64,000 bases of DNA from Mycobacteroides chelonae (GTDB taxonomy: Bacteria; Actinomycetota; Actinomycetes; Mycobacteriales; Mycobacteriaceae): positions 2,542,001 through 2,606,000 of the forward strand of contig NZ_CP050145.1 of assembly GCF_016767715.1 (NCBI RefSeq), given 5' to 3'. Made by a program: the position numbers and the translations under genes. The notes beneath the pieces were generated by a model. The model was not told the DNA's origin and made no database searches. It saw only the letters and a program-made list of their open reading frames with translations. Shown piece after piece: positions 33,782 through 43,516 of the stretch (positions within the stretch are counted from its first letter, which is position 1; the number at the start of each line of letters is the position of its first letter).

Positions 33782-34000
33782 ATGCGTTACAGCGCATGTG
33801 CCACAGCAGCATTGGCGGCGATGCTGATTCTTGCCACGCCGGCTCGGGGTGAGCCCGAGTGTCAGTTCTCGGGAGGTCTGGGCCCTGACGCCGCCTGCAC
33901 CCAAAGCACCGATGACGATGAGCTCACGACGCCGTGGATGTGGCCGGGCGACGACGGATTCGGGGTCGGGTTTGGTGGACCCGGCTTCGGTTGGCGCTGA
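33782..34000 (+). CDS. Small secreted Gly/Asp-rich protein
   Basis: A 72-residue protein with a signal peptide (MRYSACATAALAAMLILATPARG). The mature part has two Cys (ECQFSGGLGPDAACTQ) and a tail rich in Gly, Trp, Pro and Asp (TPWMWPGDDGFGVGFGGPGFGWR). No function can be given. GAAGGAGGGGG ends 6 bases before ATG 33782; ATG 33776 is in frame but too close to this site. Confidence 0.65.
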   Translation: MRYSACATAALAAMLILATPARGEPECQFSGGLGPDAACTQSTDDDELTTPWMWPGDDGFGVGFGGPGFGWR

Positions 34001-34007
34001 TCTGGTA

Positions 34008-34553
34008 CTAGACAAGACCTAGATAGCCGAGCACTCCGGCCGCGGCGACCACGATCAACGGATTTGTCTTCGTAAAGACGAAGATCAGGGTGCAGATTCC
34101 GGTGACCGTGTAGGCACGCCAGTCGTGATCCGCGGCTCGGCTCATCACCAGGGAGGTCGCCAGGATGAGCCCGACTGTCAGCGGCGCCAAGCCACTCTCA
34201 ACGGCGGTGCGCCATTTCGACTTCTGTGCCCGCTGCCAGAATCGCGTTACCGCATACACCAGGGAGGCGGCGGGAAACACCATGGCGACCGTCGCGATGA
34301 CTCCGCCGAGGATGCCTCCCGCGATGCCACCGACAGGAAGGCCCGCGGCATACCCGACCATCGCCACGATCAGAATGCTAGGGCCCGGTGTGGTCTGGGA
34401 GATCGAAAAGATGTCGGCGAATTGCGAATTGGTCAGCCAGTGTTCGTCGCGCACTGAGCGCAGGTGCATCTCCGGCAGCACCGCATTACCGCCGCCGATG
34501 GACATCAGTGACAGCGATCCGAACAACACCACCAGCTGCCAGTAGGTGTTCAC
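34008..34553 (-). CDS. Chromate transporter family protein, second half (ChrA-type)
   Basis: A 181-residue membrane protein whose GTG at 34553 overlaps the stop of its partner (GTGA). It shows the CHR signature: FGSLSLMSIGGGNAVLPEMH, then HWLTNSQFADIFSISQTTPGPSILIVAMVGYAAG. With the preceding gene it forms a split, short-chain ChrA pair that would export chromate or a similar anion. Sulfate-like substrates cannot be excluded. Confidence 0.9.
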   Translation of the reverse strand: MNTYWQLVVLFGSLSLMSIGGGNAVLPEMHLRSVRDEHWLTNSQFADIFSISQTTPGPSILIVAMVGYAAGLPVGGIAGGILGGVIATVAMVFPAASLVYAVTRFWQRAQKSKWRTAVESGLAPLTVGLILATSLVMSRAADHDWRAYTVTGICTLIFVFTKTNPLIVVAAAGVLGYLGLV

Positions 34554-35119
34554 GCGGCCGCCTTCCTGGGCCACGCCCAGAAGAGGGCCAGCGGGGCAAG
34601 GAGTGCGAGTGTCGCCAGCAGGGGCCAGCGCATCAGTCCGTTGAGCGCGAAGCTGGCGGCGAACAGGAGCACCGGGATCAGGCTGGTGAGGCACTTCTGT
34701 CCGGTCTTGATCACCATCGCCAGGGTGAGCGCTACGGCGGCGGCGGAAGCGCCATGCAGTACGCCCTTGACGGCGGGTACCTCTTTGAAGCGAAAATAGA
34801 AGTACGACACCGTTAACACCAGAACCAGCGGTATCAGGCAGAGCCCGACGACGGCCGCGATGGCGCCCAGTGCACCGCGCATCTTGGTGCCAACGAATAC
34901 GGCCATGTTGATCTGGTTGGCGCCCGGCAGGATTCGGCACATCGTCATCGCGGACAGGAATTCTTCCTCGCCCAGCCACTTCCTCTCGACGACGAGCACC
35001 TCGCGCGACCACGCCGACAAACCACCTCCGAACGAGGCCAGCGCTATGTGGTTGAACGTCCACGCCAAGCGAAAGATGGACACCCGTGGCAACGGGGGAT
35101 CGTTGTCACCGCTACTCAT
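34550..35119 (-). CDS. Chromate transporter family protein, first half (ChrA-type)
   Basis: A 189-residue membrane protein from the ATG at 35119, overlapping the end of the phospholipase D-like gene by 8 bases. SFGGGLSAWSREVLVVERKWLGEEEFLSAMTMCRILPGANQINMAVFVG is the CHR motif, followed by about five helices. It pairs with the following gene; in bacteria both halves are needed. Co-transcription with a phospholipase D-like gene is unusual and unexplained. Confidence 0.9.
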   Translation of the reverse strand: MSSGDNDPPLPRVSIFRLAWTFNHIALASFGGGLSAWSREVLVVERKWLGEEEFLSAMTMCRILPGANQINMAVFVGTKMRGALGAIAAVVGLCLIPLVLVLTVSYFYFRFKEVPAVKGVLHGASAAAVALTLAMVIKTGQKCLTSLIPVLLFAASFALNGLMRWPLLATLALLAPLALFWAWPRKAAA

Positions 35120-36143
35120 GCATGAGTTCCGGATCGTGTGGGAAGTCGTCTTCATAGTGTTGACGTGAATCCAGCGGATCCGGCGGGTCGTACTGATGGG
35201 AGAGATTCCAGTCGGTGTCGAAGACGTCTTTTAGCCGGGCAACCACGGGTGGGTCGGTGATGGTGATCCCAAGTTCACGACGCAGGTCGAAGGCGCTGCG
35301 ATCGATGTTCATCGAGCCCACCAGTGCCCGGGTGTTGTCGATGATGAGTAATTTGGCGTGCACCCTCAGGTTCTTCTGCTTGTGCACCTTCACTCCGATG
35401 CGACGCAATGTCCGCAGCGATGCGAACGTGTCCAGAATGTCCCATTCACTGATGCCGTGCCTGCCCCCACACAGCACGCGCACCCTGACACCCCGGTCCA
35501 CTGCCGCGGCAACACGGTCCAAGATGACAGCATCGACGTACTTCGGATGTTGAATGTCGAGCCGCTGCTCAGCCGCGTCGATGAATTCCGCCATGTGATA
35601 CCGGGAGTTCGCATTGCTCCACAGCAGGCCGTCGAAGAGTGACGGTACCCAGTCGCGGTGTTCCCAGTCGGCCTCGAACACTTCGACGATCTGTTTGACA
35701 TGACTGGGCACGACCGTGATGACGCCGTAGTCGCGTGTCCGTGTGAAGTATTTCTCGCATAGGTTGAAGGTGGCCACCAGTGCGGCCTTGCCATCGACGA
35801 CTATCGATTTCTCGTGCGTCACATAGAATTTCGGACTAGACCAGGCGACGTTCACCCCGGCCGTGGTGAGCCTGCCGAAGGTGTCGTCGTTGGCGCGATC
35901 GCCCCCGGATCGCTGCGGGTTGAGCATCACTCGAATGTCGACACCCGCCTGACGCCGCGCGATGACGGCGTCGATCAAGCCTTCCTCGGTGAAGGTGAAT
36001 TGTTTGATGAGAAGCGATGTTTCTGCGCTCTCAATGAACTGACGAACCGGTTCCAGGCCGTCGTCCGGCTCGACGATGAGGCGAGGCGCGAAGGGGAACA
36101 CAAGAGCAGAAGCTAGCACCAAGATCGCGCAGTGGTCTGCCAT
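35112..36143 (-). CDS. Phospholipase D-like protein with two HKD motifs
   Basis: A 343-residue protein. The N-terminus is hydrophobic (ILVLASALVFPFAP) and could be a signal or membrane anchor. HKD motif 1 is H110-x-K112-x4-D117 (THEKSIVVDG) and motif 2 H262-x-K264-x4-D269 (HAKLLIIDN, then ALVGSMNIDRSAFDLRRELG). Both active sites are complete, as in cardiolipin-synthase-like phosphatidyltransferases and PLD nucleases. A phospholipid-modifying role is favoured by the second motif's S-M-N-I-D context. It leads an operon with the two chromate-transporter genes. Confidence 0.88.
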   Translation of the reverse strand: MADHCAILVLASALVFPFAPRLIVEPDDGLEPVRQFIESAETSLLIKQFTFTEEGLIDAVIARRQAGVDIRVMLNPQRSGGDRANDDTFGRLTTAGVNVAWSSPKFYVTHEKSIVVDGKAALVATFNLCEKYFTRTRDYGVITVVPSHVKQIVEVFEADWEHRDWVPSLFDGLLWSNANSRYHMAEFIDAAEQRLDIQHPKYVDAVILDRVAAAVDRGVRVRVLCGGRHGISEWDILDTFASLRTLRRIGVKVHKQKNLRVHAKLLIIDNTRALVGSMNIDRSAFDLRRELGITITDPPVVARLKDVFDTDWNLSHQYDPPDPLDSRQHYEDDFPHDPELMHE

Positions 36144-36205
36144 TCACATGAACACTTCGATCCGGCTGGCAACCTCATTGAACCCCAATGCAACTGGTGG
36201 CGCCG

Positions 36206-37258
36206 TTACGGCGTCACCGGCCGTTGCGCCGCGGCCGGTGTGGGGGACCTGCGGAAGATCCGGGTTTTGAGCTCGGTGGCCCGCTTTTCCACCACGAACC
36301 AACTCGATGCGGCTACCGGCAAGGTGGCCGCTGTGGCGATGACGAAGAACACAACAGGGTTCAAGCGGACAAGCCAGAAGCTGGCAAGCATCTGTTGGAT
36401 AGGGAATGCGTAGATGTACACGCCATACGAAAGATCGTTGCGCAGCCGAGCTCTACGGATCAGCGCACCCGAAACGATGATGGCGTACGCCAGGGGTAGG
36501 GCACCGATGACTCGATAGTTCTGGGTAAATCCGGACGCCATGACAATGGCGGCGCTGAGCACGACCAAGGACCAGCGGGCCGGTATCCGGTCCTGGTACT
36601 GGTAGAACATCGCGCCTGCGAGGAAAACGACGAAGAACCGGGCCAACATCTGTGGCCAGCTGAACATCGGCGGGGTGTAGGAGACGTAAGCCGCCCAGAC
36701 TGTCGCCAAGACGAACAGAGTGGGAATAACCCAACGGCGCTTCAGAAGTCCCAGGAAGCCAAGGACGGAGACCATTACGTCACAGAGCAGAACGAAGAAA
36801 AGGGTCCAGATAGATCCGTTCCAGACCCCCGGAAACGGCACATCGGCGGGAGTGCCGTCGATGCCGATGTACGCCACGTTGAGCAGCGCGTTGTTGATGA
36901 CGTATCCGAGCTCTGCCGACAACGAAATCGGCGTGTTCTGGACCTTGGCCGTGATCGGAGCGATCACGAAGGCGATTACGAGCAGACACACCCATAGCGC
37001 GGGGAAAATACGCAAAACGCGTGAGGCCCAATACTCCTTCAGGTACGGGCGACGCATCCATGCGGCAGTGATGAGGAAACCTGAGATGGCAAAGAATCCG
37101 TCGGCAAAAATATTACTGAGCAGCCGCACGATCGGCTCGTAGGCAATCTCGCGGCCGGTAAGGGGCCAGGAATGGTAGAAGACCACGCCGATCGCGAGAA
37201 TGAGACGCCACAGCGTCAGCGCATTGTGTTGTCGATCAAATACCTGCTCAAGCTTCAT
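36206..37258 (-). CDS. Acyltransferase 3 family membrane protein (OafA/YrhL-type)
   Basis: A 350-residue protein with about ten transmembrane helices. The N-terminal catalytic region has NALTLWRLILAIGVVFYHSWPLTG, containing the conserved R...H pair, and FFAISGFLITAAWMRRPYLKEYWASRVLRIFPALWVCL. This family transfers acyl groups to exported sugars or cell-wall glycans. No SGNH domain is attached. The target is unknown; it has no glycan-gene neighbours here. Confidence 0.92.
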   Translation of the reverse strand: MKLEQVFDRQHNALTLWRLILAIGVVFYHSWPLTGREIAYEPIVRLLSNIFADGFFAISGFLITAAWMRRPYLKEYWASRVLRIFPALWVCLLVIAFVIAPITAKVQNTPISLSAELGYVINNALLNVAYIGIDGTPADVPFPGVWNGSIWTLFFVLLCDVMVSVLGFLGLLKRRWVIPTLFVLATVWAAYVSYTPPMFSWPQMLARFFVVFLAGAMFYQYQDRIPARWSLVVLSAAIVMASGFTQNYRVIGALPLAYAIIVSGALIRRARLRNDLSYGVYIYAFPIQQMLASFWLVRLNPVVFFVIATAATLPVAASSWFVVEKRATELKTRIFRRSPTPAAAQRPVTP

Positions 37259-37787
37259 AAATTCCCCGAGGCGCCGATGCTGTGTGTTTACTTTTGCGAA
37301 TGAACATACTGCACAATCCCGGGTGGCACCCGGCTTACCTCGCGGGACGAATCTTCAGACCGCAAGTGCTCAAGTTGTTTGCGAATTGTTCCGGCTTCTC
37401 TGAGATCGAACGAGCGAATTCCATTGGTTCCCCATCACGCTTTACCTGCTTGCGTCCGCGGCGGTGCACAATGGCCGATAGCAGCGGATATGTCTGTTTG
37501 GGCTCACCACGGTGAGGGCAAGCGGCAAGAATCTCGCGGTACGCATTGATTCATTGCTGTCGAGCTATTGCAAAGCAGTATCCGGAGGGGCTGAGACGCA
37601 TAGGGATGCGTCGCGGCGACCGAATGTGATTCCGTGCGGGTCCCGTGGCAATAACTATTCCTGAAACAGATTTGCTCGGCGAAGCTGCTTTGCATTGCTT
37701 ATCCGTACGCTGCGGACAGATGGATTTTGGATACGGCTCTTCTGCCACTCGAGTAGAAACCGGAGCTCAGATAAACGCGTAGCTCAG
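37259..37787. other. Gene-free region
   Basis: About 530 bases between the divergent-side start of the acyltransferase gene and the end of the PPOX gene. It is visibly less G+C-rich than its neighbours. Short open frames on both strands show no recognisable protein. I see no tRNA, terminator with T-tract or clear repeat. Confidence 0.5.
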
Positions 37788-38183
37788 CTACGGGGCCTCG
37801 GGGCCCGGGGAGATCTCGATGGCCACCGATGCCTGCTGACGACGGGTAATCCAGACTCCAAATTCACTCAACGGCCCCAACAGCCAGTACTTCTGATTGA
37901 CGATCTTGCGGACCCTGCGAGTGTCATCGAAGTCCAGGACGCGCGCGATGCCCGCCACCACCGGTGCATCGGGGATGAGCTGCCCTCGAATACCGCAGGG
38001 CTGCAACGTCACCGCTGGGTTGCGCCGAATACGTCTGATCTTGTACGCCGCGACCTCCGAGAAGAAGTAGAGCTTGCCATCGGCGGGAGCAATCCAGACC
38101 GGCGTGGATACCGCCGCACCGTCTTTGCGGTAGCTCGTCAACGACACATAGTTCGCCCGGCCGACCACATCCCAATCCGTCAT
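37788..38183 (-). CDS. PPOX-class F420-dependent oxidoreductase-like protein
   Basis: A 131-residue split-barrel protein from the ATG at 38183, preceded by GAGGACAACGA. NYVSLTSYRKDGAAVSTPVWIAPADGKLYFFSEVAAYKIRRIRRNPAVTLQPCGIRG is the standard core of the F420/flavin PPOX family, with KYWLLGPLSEFGVWITRR at the end as in mycobacterial F420 proteins. The substrate is unknown. It is divergent from the nitrate reductase fusion, with about 190 bases between starts. Confidence 0.87.
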   Translation of the reverse strand: MTDWDVVGRANYVSLTSYRKDGAAVSTPVWIAPADGKLYFFSEVAAYKIRRIRRNPAVTLQPCGIRGQLIPDAPVVAGIARVLDFDDTRRVRKIVNQKYWLLGPLSEFGVWITRRQQASVAIEISPGPEAP

Positions 38184-38370
38184 TCGTTGTCCTCTCATCG
38201 GCCAGTCCACCCGATTCTGTCGTAGACGGCGCCCGATCGCACTGGGCGCGTCCGGTCCCGAGCGGTCGGCCGAGGCTTACAGGAGCGTTGGCCGCACTGT
38301 GAGGTGGGTTTTTCTTTTCCATAATGTCCACGGAAACGATGGGGAAACACATCCGGGTCACTGTGGTGAC

Positions 38371-41300
38371 ATGGCCACTCCAGGGGAGATGGGTACGACG
38401 CGTACCGCGTGCTCGTACTGCGGTGTGGGCTGCGGTATCGAGGTCCAGACGAAGCCCGGTCCTGGGGGCCCGGTTATCGCACGGGTGTCGGGCGACAAGC
38501 TTCACCCGACCAATTTCGGCCGCCTGTGCACCAAGGGGGCTACCCATGCCGAGTTGATGGAGGCGGTCGACGGTCGTCTGAAGACCGCGCTGGTCCGGCC
38601 CTCCCGTGGTGCGGAGCTTGTCGAGACGCCGGTGGATGTCGCAGTGACCGAAGCTGGTCAGCGGCTGCGTTCGATACTCGACGAGCACGGGCCCGATGCG
38701 ATCGCGCTGTACGTATCAGGTCAGATGTCGATCGAAGCACAGTACCTGGCCAACAAGCTGGCCAAGGGATTCATCCGTACCGTGCACATCGAGTCCAATT
38801 CACGACTTTGCATGGCGAGCGCCGGCACCGGGTACAAACAGTCGCTCGGAGCGGACGGCCCACCGGGTTCGTACACCGACTTCGACAGCGCTGATGTGTT
38901 TTTCGTCATCGGCGCAAACATGGCTGATTGCCACCCTATTCTGTTTCTTCGGATGGCCGACCGGTTGAAGGCCGGCGCGAAATTGATCGTCGTGGACCCG
39001 CGGCGCACCGCGACCGCCGACAAAGCCGACTTGTTCCTGCAGATCAACCCCGGTACTGATCTGGCGCTTCTCAATGGATTGCTTCATCTTCTGGTGAAGT
39101 CCGGCGATATCGATGAGGAGTTCATCGCCGAACACACCGAGGGCTGGGCGGCAATGCCCGAGTTCCTGGCCGACTATCCGCCCGGGGTGGTAGCCGAGAT
39201 CACCGGTATCCCCGAAGCCGATATCCGTGCTGCCGCCGCCATGATCGGGCAGGCCGGCGAGTGGATGACGTGCTGGACCATGGGTTTGAACCAGAGCACG
39301 CACGGCACCTGGAACACCAACGCGATCTGCAATCTTCATCTCGCGACCGGCGCGATTTGCCGTCCGGGAAGTGGCCCCATGTCGCTGACCGGTCAACCGA
39401 ACGCCATGGGTGGGCGGGAGATGGGCTACATGGGTCCGGGCCTGCCCGGCCAGCGATCCGTGGTCAGCGCCGACGACCGAGCGTTCGTGGAACAGCAGTG
39501 GAGCCTGGCGCCGCAGACCATCCGAACCGAGGTGGGCCCGGGAACCATCGCGATGTTCGACAGCATGGCGGCAGGAAATATCAAGGCGTGCTGGATCATC
39601 TGCACTAATCCTGTTGCAACAGTGGCAAATCGGGGCACCACGATCACCGGGCTGGAGACCGCGGAACTGGTCATTACCCAGGACACCTATGCGGCCACGG
39701 CCACAAACCGCTACGCGGATATCGTCCTGCCCGCCACCTTGTGGGCAGAAGCCGACGCGGTGATGATCAATTCGGAACGCAACCTCACCTTGCTCCAGCA
39801 GTCGATCGGCCCGATGGGTGAATCCCGACCCGATTGGCAGTTGATCTGCCAAGTCGCCACGGCCATGGGATTCGGAGAGCAGTTCAGCTATGCGTCCAGT
39901 GAGGAAGTGTTCGATGAGATTCGCCGGTTCTGGAATCCAAAGACGGGCTACGACCTTCGCGGTGCCAGCTACGAGCGCCTGCGCGAGACTCCATTGCAAT
40001 GGCCGTGCCCCCCAGACGATGCGAACGATCGGCACCCGATTCGCTACCTGAACGACGGTGTCAGCCAGAGTCTTTTTGTCGACGCTGCCGGACATCAACC
40101 GCGGTTGGCGTTCGCGACCCCGTCGCGCCGTGCGGTCTTTCACCCACGCCCGCACATGGATGCGCGCGAGCTGCCCGATGACGACTATCCGTTCATCTTG
40201 AATACGGGCCGCCTGCAACATCAATGGCACACCATGACCAAGACGGGGCAGGTGGCCAAGCTCAATAAGCTCAACAGTGACCCCTTCGTCGAAGTCCATC
40301 CCGAGGACGCCGCCGAACTGGGCATCGCTGACGGACAACCGGTCGAATTGCACTCGCGGCGCGGGCGCGCTGTGCTGCCCGCCCTCATCACCGACCGTGT
40401 GCGGCCAGGCAATTGCTTCGTACCTTTCCATTGGAACGACGAGCATGGCGAGTACCTCGCTATCAACGCACTGACGAGCGATGCCGTGGACCCCGACTCG
40501 CTGCAGCCTGAGCTGAAAGTGTGTGCGGTCAGGATGCGGCCCATCGCGGTCGTCCAGCAACCCGATCGACCGGAGGCAACATCCATGCACCCCGTCGCAG
40601 AAGCGCTCGACCTGGCACCGCAGTCCGTGCCCAATCTGGTCGAGAGCGAACAGGTCTACCTGGCTGGGTTTTTCACCACTCTGGAGCGGGGAGGAGAGGG
40701 AGTTCCCGTCTTGCCCGCGGGGGCGCCCGTTAGTGATCTGGTCCGGCTCTGGGTCGACGGAGCGTTGGCGGGAATGTACTCCCGTACCGGCGACTCGGCG
40801 CCTGGCCCGCTCGCCGCACCGCTACCTGCCGCACGGCCCATGCCGTTGGTGCTGTGGGCATCCCAGACGGGCAACGCCGAGGACTATGCCACCAACCTTG
40901 CCGCGCAGCTTAGTTCCACGGGTGCGCCGCCGCGGATCGTGAACATGGACGACTGTGGGATGGCTGATCTCGCCGCGGCCACCGACGTCCTGGTCGTCAC
41001 GAGCACGTTCGGAGACGGCGGCCCTCCTGATAACGGCGCCGACTTCTGGGACCGCCTGCATGCATCGGATGCGCAGTTGTCTGGGATCCGCTTCGCGGTC
41101 TTGGGAATTGGTGATCGTGCTTACGAGAACTTCTGCGGGCACGCCAAATCCATCGACGACCGCCTGGCAAGTCTGGGCGCGGTCCGTCTGATGGACCGGA
41201 TGGACTGCGAGATCTACGATGACGAGCCTCTAACGCAATGGGCACGTCAGGTGACGGATATGATCACGACCCAGGAGGGGCCGGTCACCCCGGCGGCGGT

Positions 41301-42459
41301 CCCCGCCGCGAGCCCTCGACCGTCGAGCACTGGCGCCCCCGAACCGTTCACCCGCAACAGTCCCGTCGCGGCCCGTTTGACCCGTAACACCGTGCTGACA
41401 CCGCGTTCCTCCTCAAAAGAGGTGCGACATTTCGGGTTCGACATCTCCGAGCATGGCGTCGCCTACAGTGTTGGCGACGCACTCGGGGTCTGCCCGACCA
41501 ACTGCGACGGCGCCGTCGACGCGTGGCTCTCCGGCACAGGGCTGCGTGCCGACGAAATCGTCGAGGTCGACGGTGTAGAACAGACCCTGCGCGATGCGCT
41601 GACATACTCCTACGACATCGTGCGGATAACCCCGAATCTGCTGAGCTTCCTCGCCGACAACACCACCAACACGGCAGCGGTCAAGGATCTCCATGAAGCA
41701 CGAAAGAACCTTGCATCATGGGTGATTGGCCGCAGCGGCGTGGACGCCGTGCAAGAATTTCCGGTACGCGCCTCCGCCGAGCAGTGGCAGGACGTATTGG
41801 TGCGGTTGACCCCCCGCTGCTATTCGATTTCGTCCAGCCCTCTGGTCAGCCCGCATGAGGTTCAGTTGACGGTCTCCGTGGTCCGGTACCGGGGGACTGG
41901 CGGCGCCGAACGAGGGGGTGTGTGCTCGACGTTCCTTGCCGACCGCGCCGATGACACACCAGTTCCCGTGTTTCTGCAGAAGTCCCCGCATTTCCGGCCC
42001 CCGGAGGAGTCGCGGACTCCGATGATCATGATTGGCCCGGGAACCGGGATCGCACCGTTTCGCGGATTCCTGCACGAGCGCCGCGCGCTCGGCCACACCG
42101 GCCGTAACTGGCTCTTCTTCGGCGACCAGCATGCGGCCCAACACTTTTACTATCGAGACGATCTGTCCACCATGGCCGATGACGGCTTTCTGTCCAAGCT
42201 TGACGTCGCCTTCTCTCGCGACCAGAAGGACAGGGTCTACGTGCAGCACAAGATGGTGGACAACGGCGCCGAGCTCTGGGCATGGCTGCAAGACGGCGCC
42301 CACCTCTATGTGTGCGGCGACGCATCCCGGATGGCCAAAGACGTCGACACCGCACTGACATCAATCATTGAAAAACATGGCAGGCTCTCGGCCGAGGGTG
42401 CCCACGATTACAAGCGCGAACTGGTCGCCAGTAAGCGGTATTTGCGAGACGTCTACTAG
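38371..42459 (+). CDS. Assimilatory-type nitrate reductase fused to a sulfite-reductase-like diflavin reductase
   Basis: A 1362-residue protein. The N-terminal [4Fe-4S]/molybdopterin region starts RTACSYCGVGCGIEVQ with a later Cys in GRLCTKG; the Mo-bisMGD catalytic domain follows to about 600 and the dinucleotide-binding domain (ILNTGRLQHQWHTMTKTG) to about 720. After a linker comes a flavodoxin domain (LVLWASQTGNAEDYATNLAA, about 826), a CysJ-like FAD domain (RCYSISSSPLVSPHEV, about 1150) and the NADPH domain (IGPGTGIAPFRGFLHERRALG about 1222; YVCGDASRMAKDVDTAL). One chain could therefore carry electrons from NADPH to nitrate. The ATG at 38371 has no strong ribosome site, so the start is the least certain point. 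Confidence 0.92.
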   Translation: MATPGEMGTTRTACSYCGVGCGIEVQTKPGPGGPVIARVSGDKLHPTNFGRLCTKGATHAELMEAVDGRLKTALVRPSRGAELVETPVDVAVTEAGQRLRSILDEHGPDAIALYVSGQMSIEAQYLANKLAKGFIRTVHIESNSRLCMASAGTGYKQSLGADGPPGSYTDFDSADVFFVIGANMADCHPILFLRMADRLKAGAKLIVVDPRRTATADKADLFLQINPGTDLALLNGLLHLLVKSGDIDEEFIAEHTEGWAAMPEFLADYPPGVVAEITGIPEADIRAAAAMIGQAGEWMTCWTMGLNQSTHGTWNTNAICNLHLATGAICRPGSGPMSLTGQPNAMGGREMGYMGPGLPGQRSVVSADDRAFVEQQWSLAPQTIRTEVGPGTIAMFDSMAAGNIKACWIICTNPVATVANRGTTITGLETAELVITQDTYAATATNRYADIVLPATLWAEADAVMINSERNLTLLQQSIGPMGESRPDWQLICQVATAMGFGEQFSYASSEEVFDEIRRFWNPKTGYDLRGASYERLRETPLQWPCPPDDANDRHPIRYLNDGVSQSLFVDAAGHQPRLAFATPSRRAVFHPRPHMDARELPDDDYPFILNTGRLQHQWHTMTKTGQVAKLNKLNSDPFVEVHPEDAAELGIADGQPVELHSRRGRAVLPALITDRVRPGNCFVPFHWNDEHGEYLAINALTSDAVDPDSLQPELKVCAVRMRPIAVVQQPDRPEATSMHPVAEALDLAPQSVPNLVESEQVYLAGFFTTLERGGEGVPVLPAGAPVSDLVRLWVDGALAGMYSRTGDSAPGPLAAPLPAARPMPLVLWASQTGNAEDYATNLAAQLSSTGAPPRIVNMDDCGMADLAAATDVLVVTSTFGDGGPPDNGADFWDRLHASDAQLSGIRFAVLGIGDRAYENFCGHAKSIDDRLASLGAVRLMDRMDCEIYDDEPLTQWARQVTDMITTQEGPVTPAAVPAASPRPSSTGAPEPFTRNSPVAARLTRNTVLTPRSSSKEVRHFGFDISEHGVAYSVGDALGVCPTNCDGAVDAWLSGTGLRADEIVEVDGVEQTLRDALTYSYDIVRITPNLLSFLADNTTNTAAVKDLHEARKNLASWVIGRSGVDAVQEFPVRASAEQWQDVLVRLTPRCYSISSSPLVSPHEVQLTVSVVRYRGTGGAERGGVCSTFLADRADDTPVPVFLQKSPHFRPPEESRTPMIMIGPGTGIAPFRGFLHERRALGHTGRNWLFFGDQHAAQHFYYRDDLSTMADDGFLSKLDVAFSRDQKDRVYVQHKMVDNGAELWAWLQDGAHLYVCGDASRMAKDVDTALTSIIEKHGRLSAEGAHDYKRELVASKRYLRDVY

Positions 42460-42532
42460 ACCCGACTTGACACAAAGGTGCCACCGTTGACGTACGTGAA
42501 ACCGCCCGAGCTGTAACGCGTAATCCGCCCGT

Positions 42533-43516
42533 CTACACCAGCACTTTGGCGGCTTGGCGTTCGGCGCGTTTGGCCTGGCGCTCCAGGTACTTGGCCTTGA
42601 CTTCCTCGAAGTCCTCGGAGGTCTTCTTGAGGTCACTGACGATGCGGGCCAGGTCCTCGCGGTACCACTCGGCCTCGCCGTTGATGTCGTCACGATCGAA
42701 GATGCGCCACTTGCGCAGCACCGGCAGCACGACCTCGTCGAGGTGTGACTGCGGGTCGTAGACGCCGCCGGTGGCGATGGTGACCGCGTTGCGGCGGAAT
42801 CCCGGAATTGTGTAGCCGGGCATCGTGAAGTTGTCGAGCACCTTGTGGACAGCCTTGACTGCTTGGTTCGGGGCGATTTCCAGGCCGGCTGTCACCATGT
42901 TGCGGTAGAAGATCATGTGCAGGTTCTCGTCGGTGGAGATGCGCTTGAGCAGCTCATCGGCGATGGGCTCGGCGCAGGCCTTACCGGTGTTGCGGTGCGA
43001 GACGCGGGTGGCCAGCTCCTGGAACGTCACGTACACCACCGAGTCGAACAGGCTCTCGGAGAACGGTATGTTCTGGCGGTTCTGGCCGGGGGAGAACCCG
43101 CTGGTCATCTGCGCAATGCGCAGCTTCTCGAGTTCGAACGGGTCCACCGAACGGGTCACCACCAGGTAGTCGCGGATGGCGATACCGTGCCGGTTTTCCT
43201 CGGCGGTCCAGCGGTTCACCCAGGTGCCCCACGGCCCATCCATGGTGAAGTTCATGGCGATCTCGCGGTGATACGAGGGCAGGTTGTCCTCGGTCAGCAG
43301 GTTCGTGATCATGGCGATCTTGGCCAGCTCGGAGAGCTTGGACTGCTCAGGATCCCAGTCCTGACCACCTAGAGCCTTGTAGTTCTTGCCCTCAGACCAG
43401 GGGACATAGTCATGCGGGTTCCAGTCCTTGGTGACGCCGAGGTGGCGATGGACATTCTCCTCGACCACAGGCTCAAGCTCATGGAGCAGCTCCAGGTCGG
43501 TGAAGGCCTTCTGCAT
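42533..43516 (-). CDS. desA1: Acyl-ACP desaturase, DesA1-like
   Basis: A 327-residue soluble diiron desaturase from the ATG at 43516, preceded by GAGGAAGT. Diiron ligands are in TEDNLPSYHREIAM, RWTAEENRHGIAIRDYL (E107, H110) and STDENLHMIFYRN. The block HELEPVVEENVHRHLGVTKDWNPHDYVPWSEGKNYKALGGQDWDPEQSKLSELA follows M. tuberculosis DesA1, an essential enzyme of mycolic-acid synthesis. It introduces a double bond into a long acyl chain on AcpM. An inverted repeat at 43593-43617 may be its regulatory site. Confidence 0.93.
   Translation of the reverse strand: MQKAFTDLELLHELEPVVEENVHRHLGVTKDWNPHDYVPWSEGKNYKALGGQDWDPEQSKLSELAKIAMITNLLTEDNLPSYHREIAMNFTMDGPWGTWVNRWTAEENRHGIAIRDYLVVTRSVDPFELEKLRIAQMTSGFSPGQNRQNIPFSESLFDSVVYVTFQELATRVSHRNTGKACAEPIADELLKRISTDENLHMIFYRNMVTAGLEIAPNQAVKAVHKVLDNFTMPGYTIPGFRRNAVTIATGGVYDPQSHLDEVVLPVLRKWRIFDRDDINGEAEWYREDLARIVSDLKKTSEDFEEVKAKYLERQAKRAERQAAKVLV

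Noticed and set aside
37282..37515. 77-residue plus-strand frame in the gene-free region
   Set aside because: No conserved sequence, no ribosome site and unusual composition.
38800..40590. 596-residue minus-strand open frame
   Set aside because: It is antisense to the highly conserved nitrate reductase domain, and its translation has no recognisable motif.
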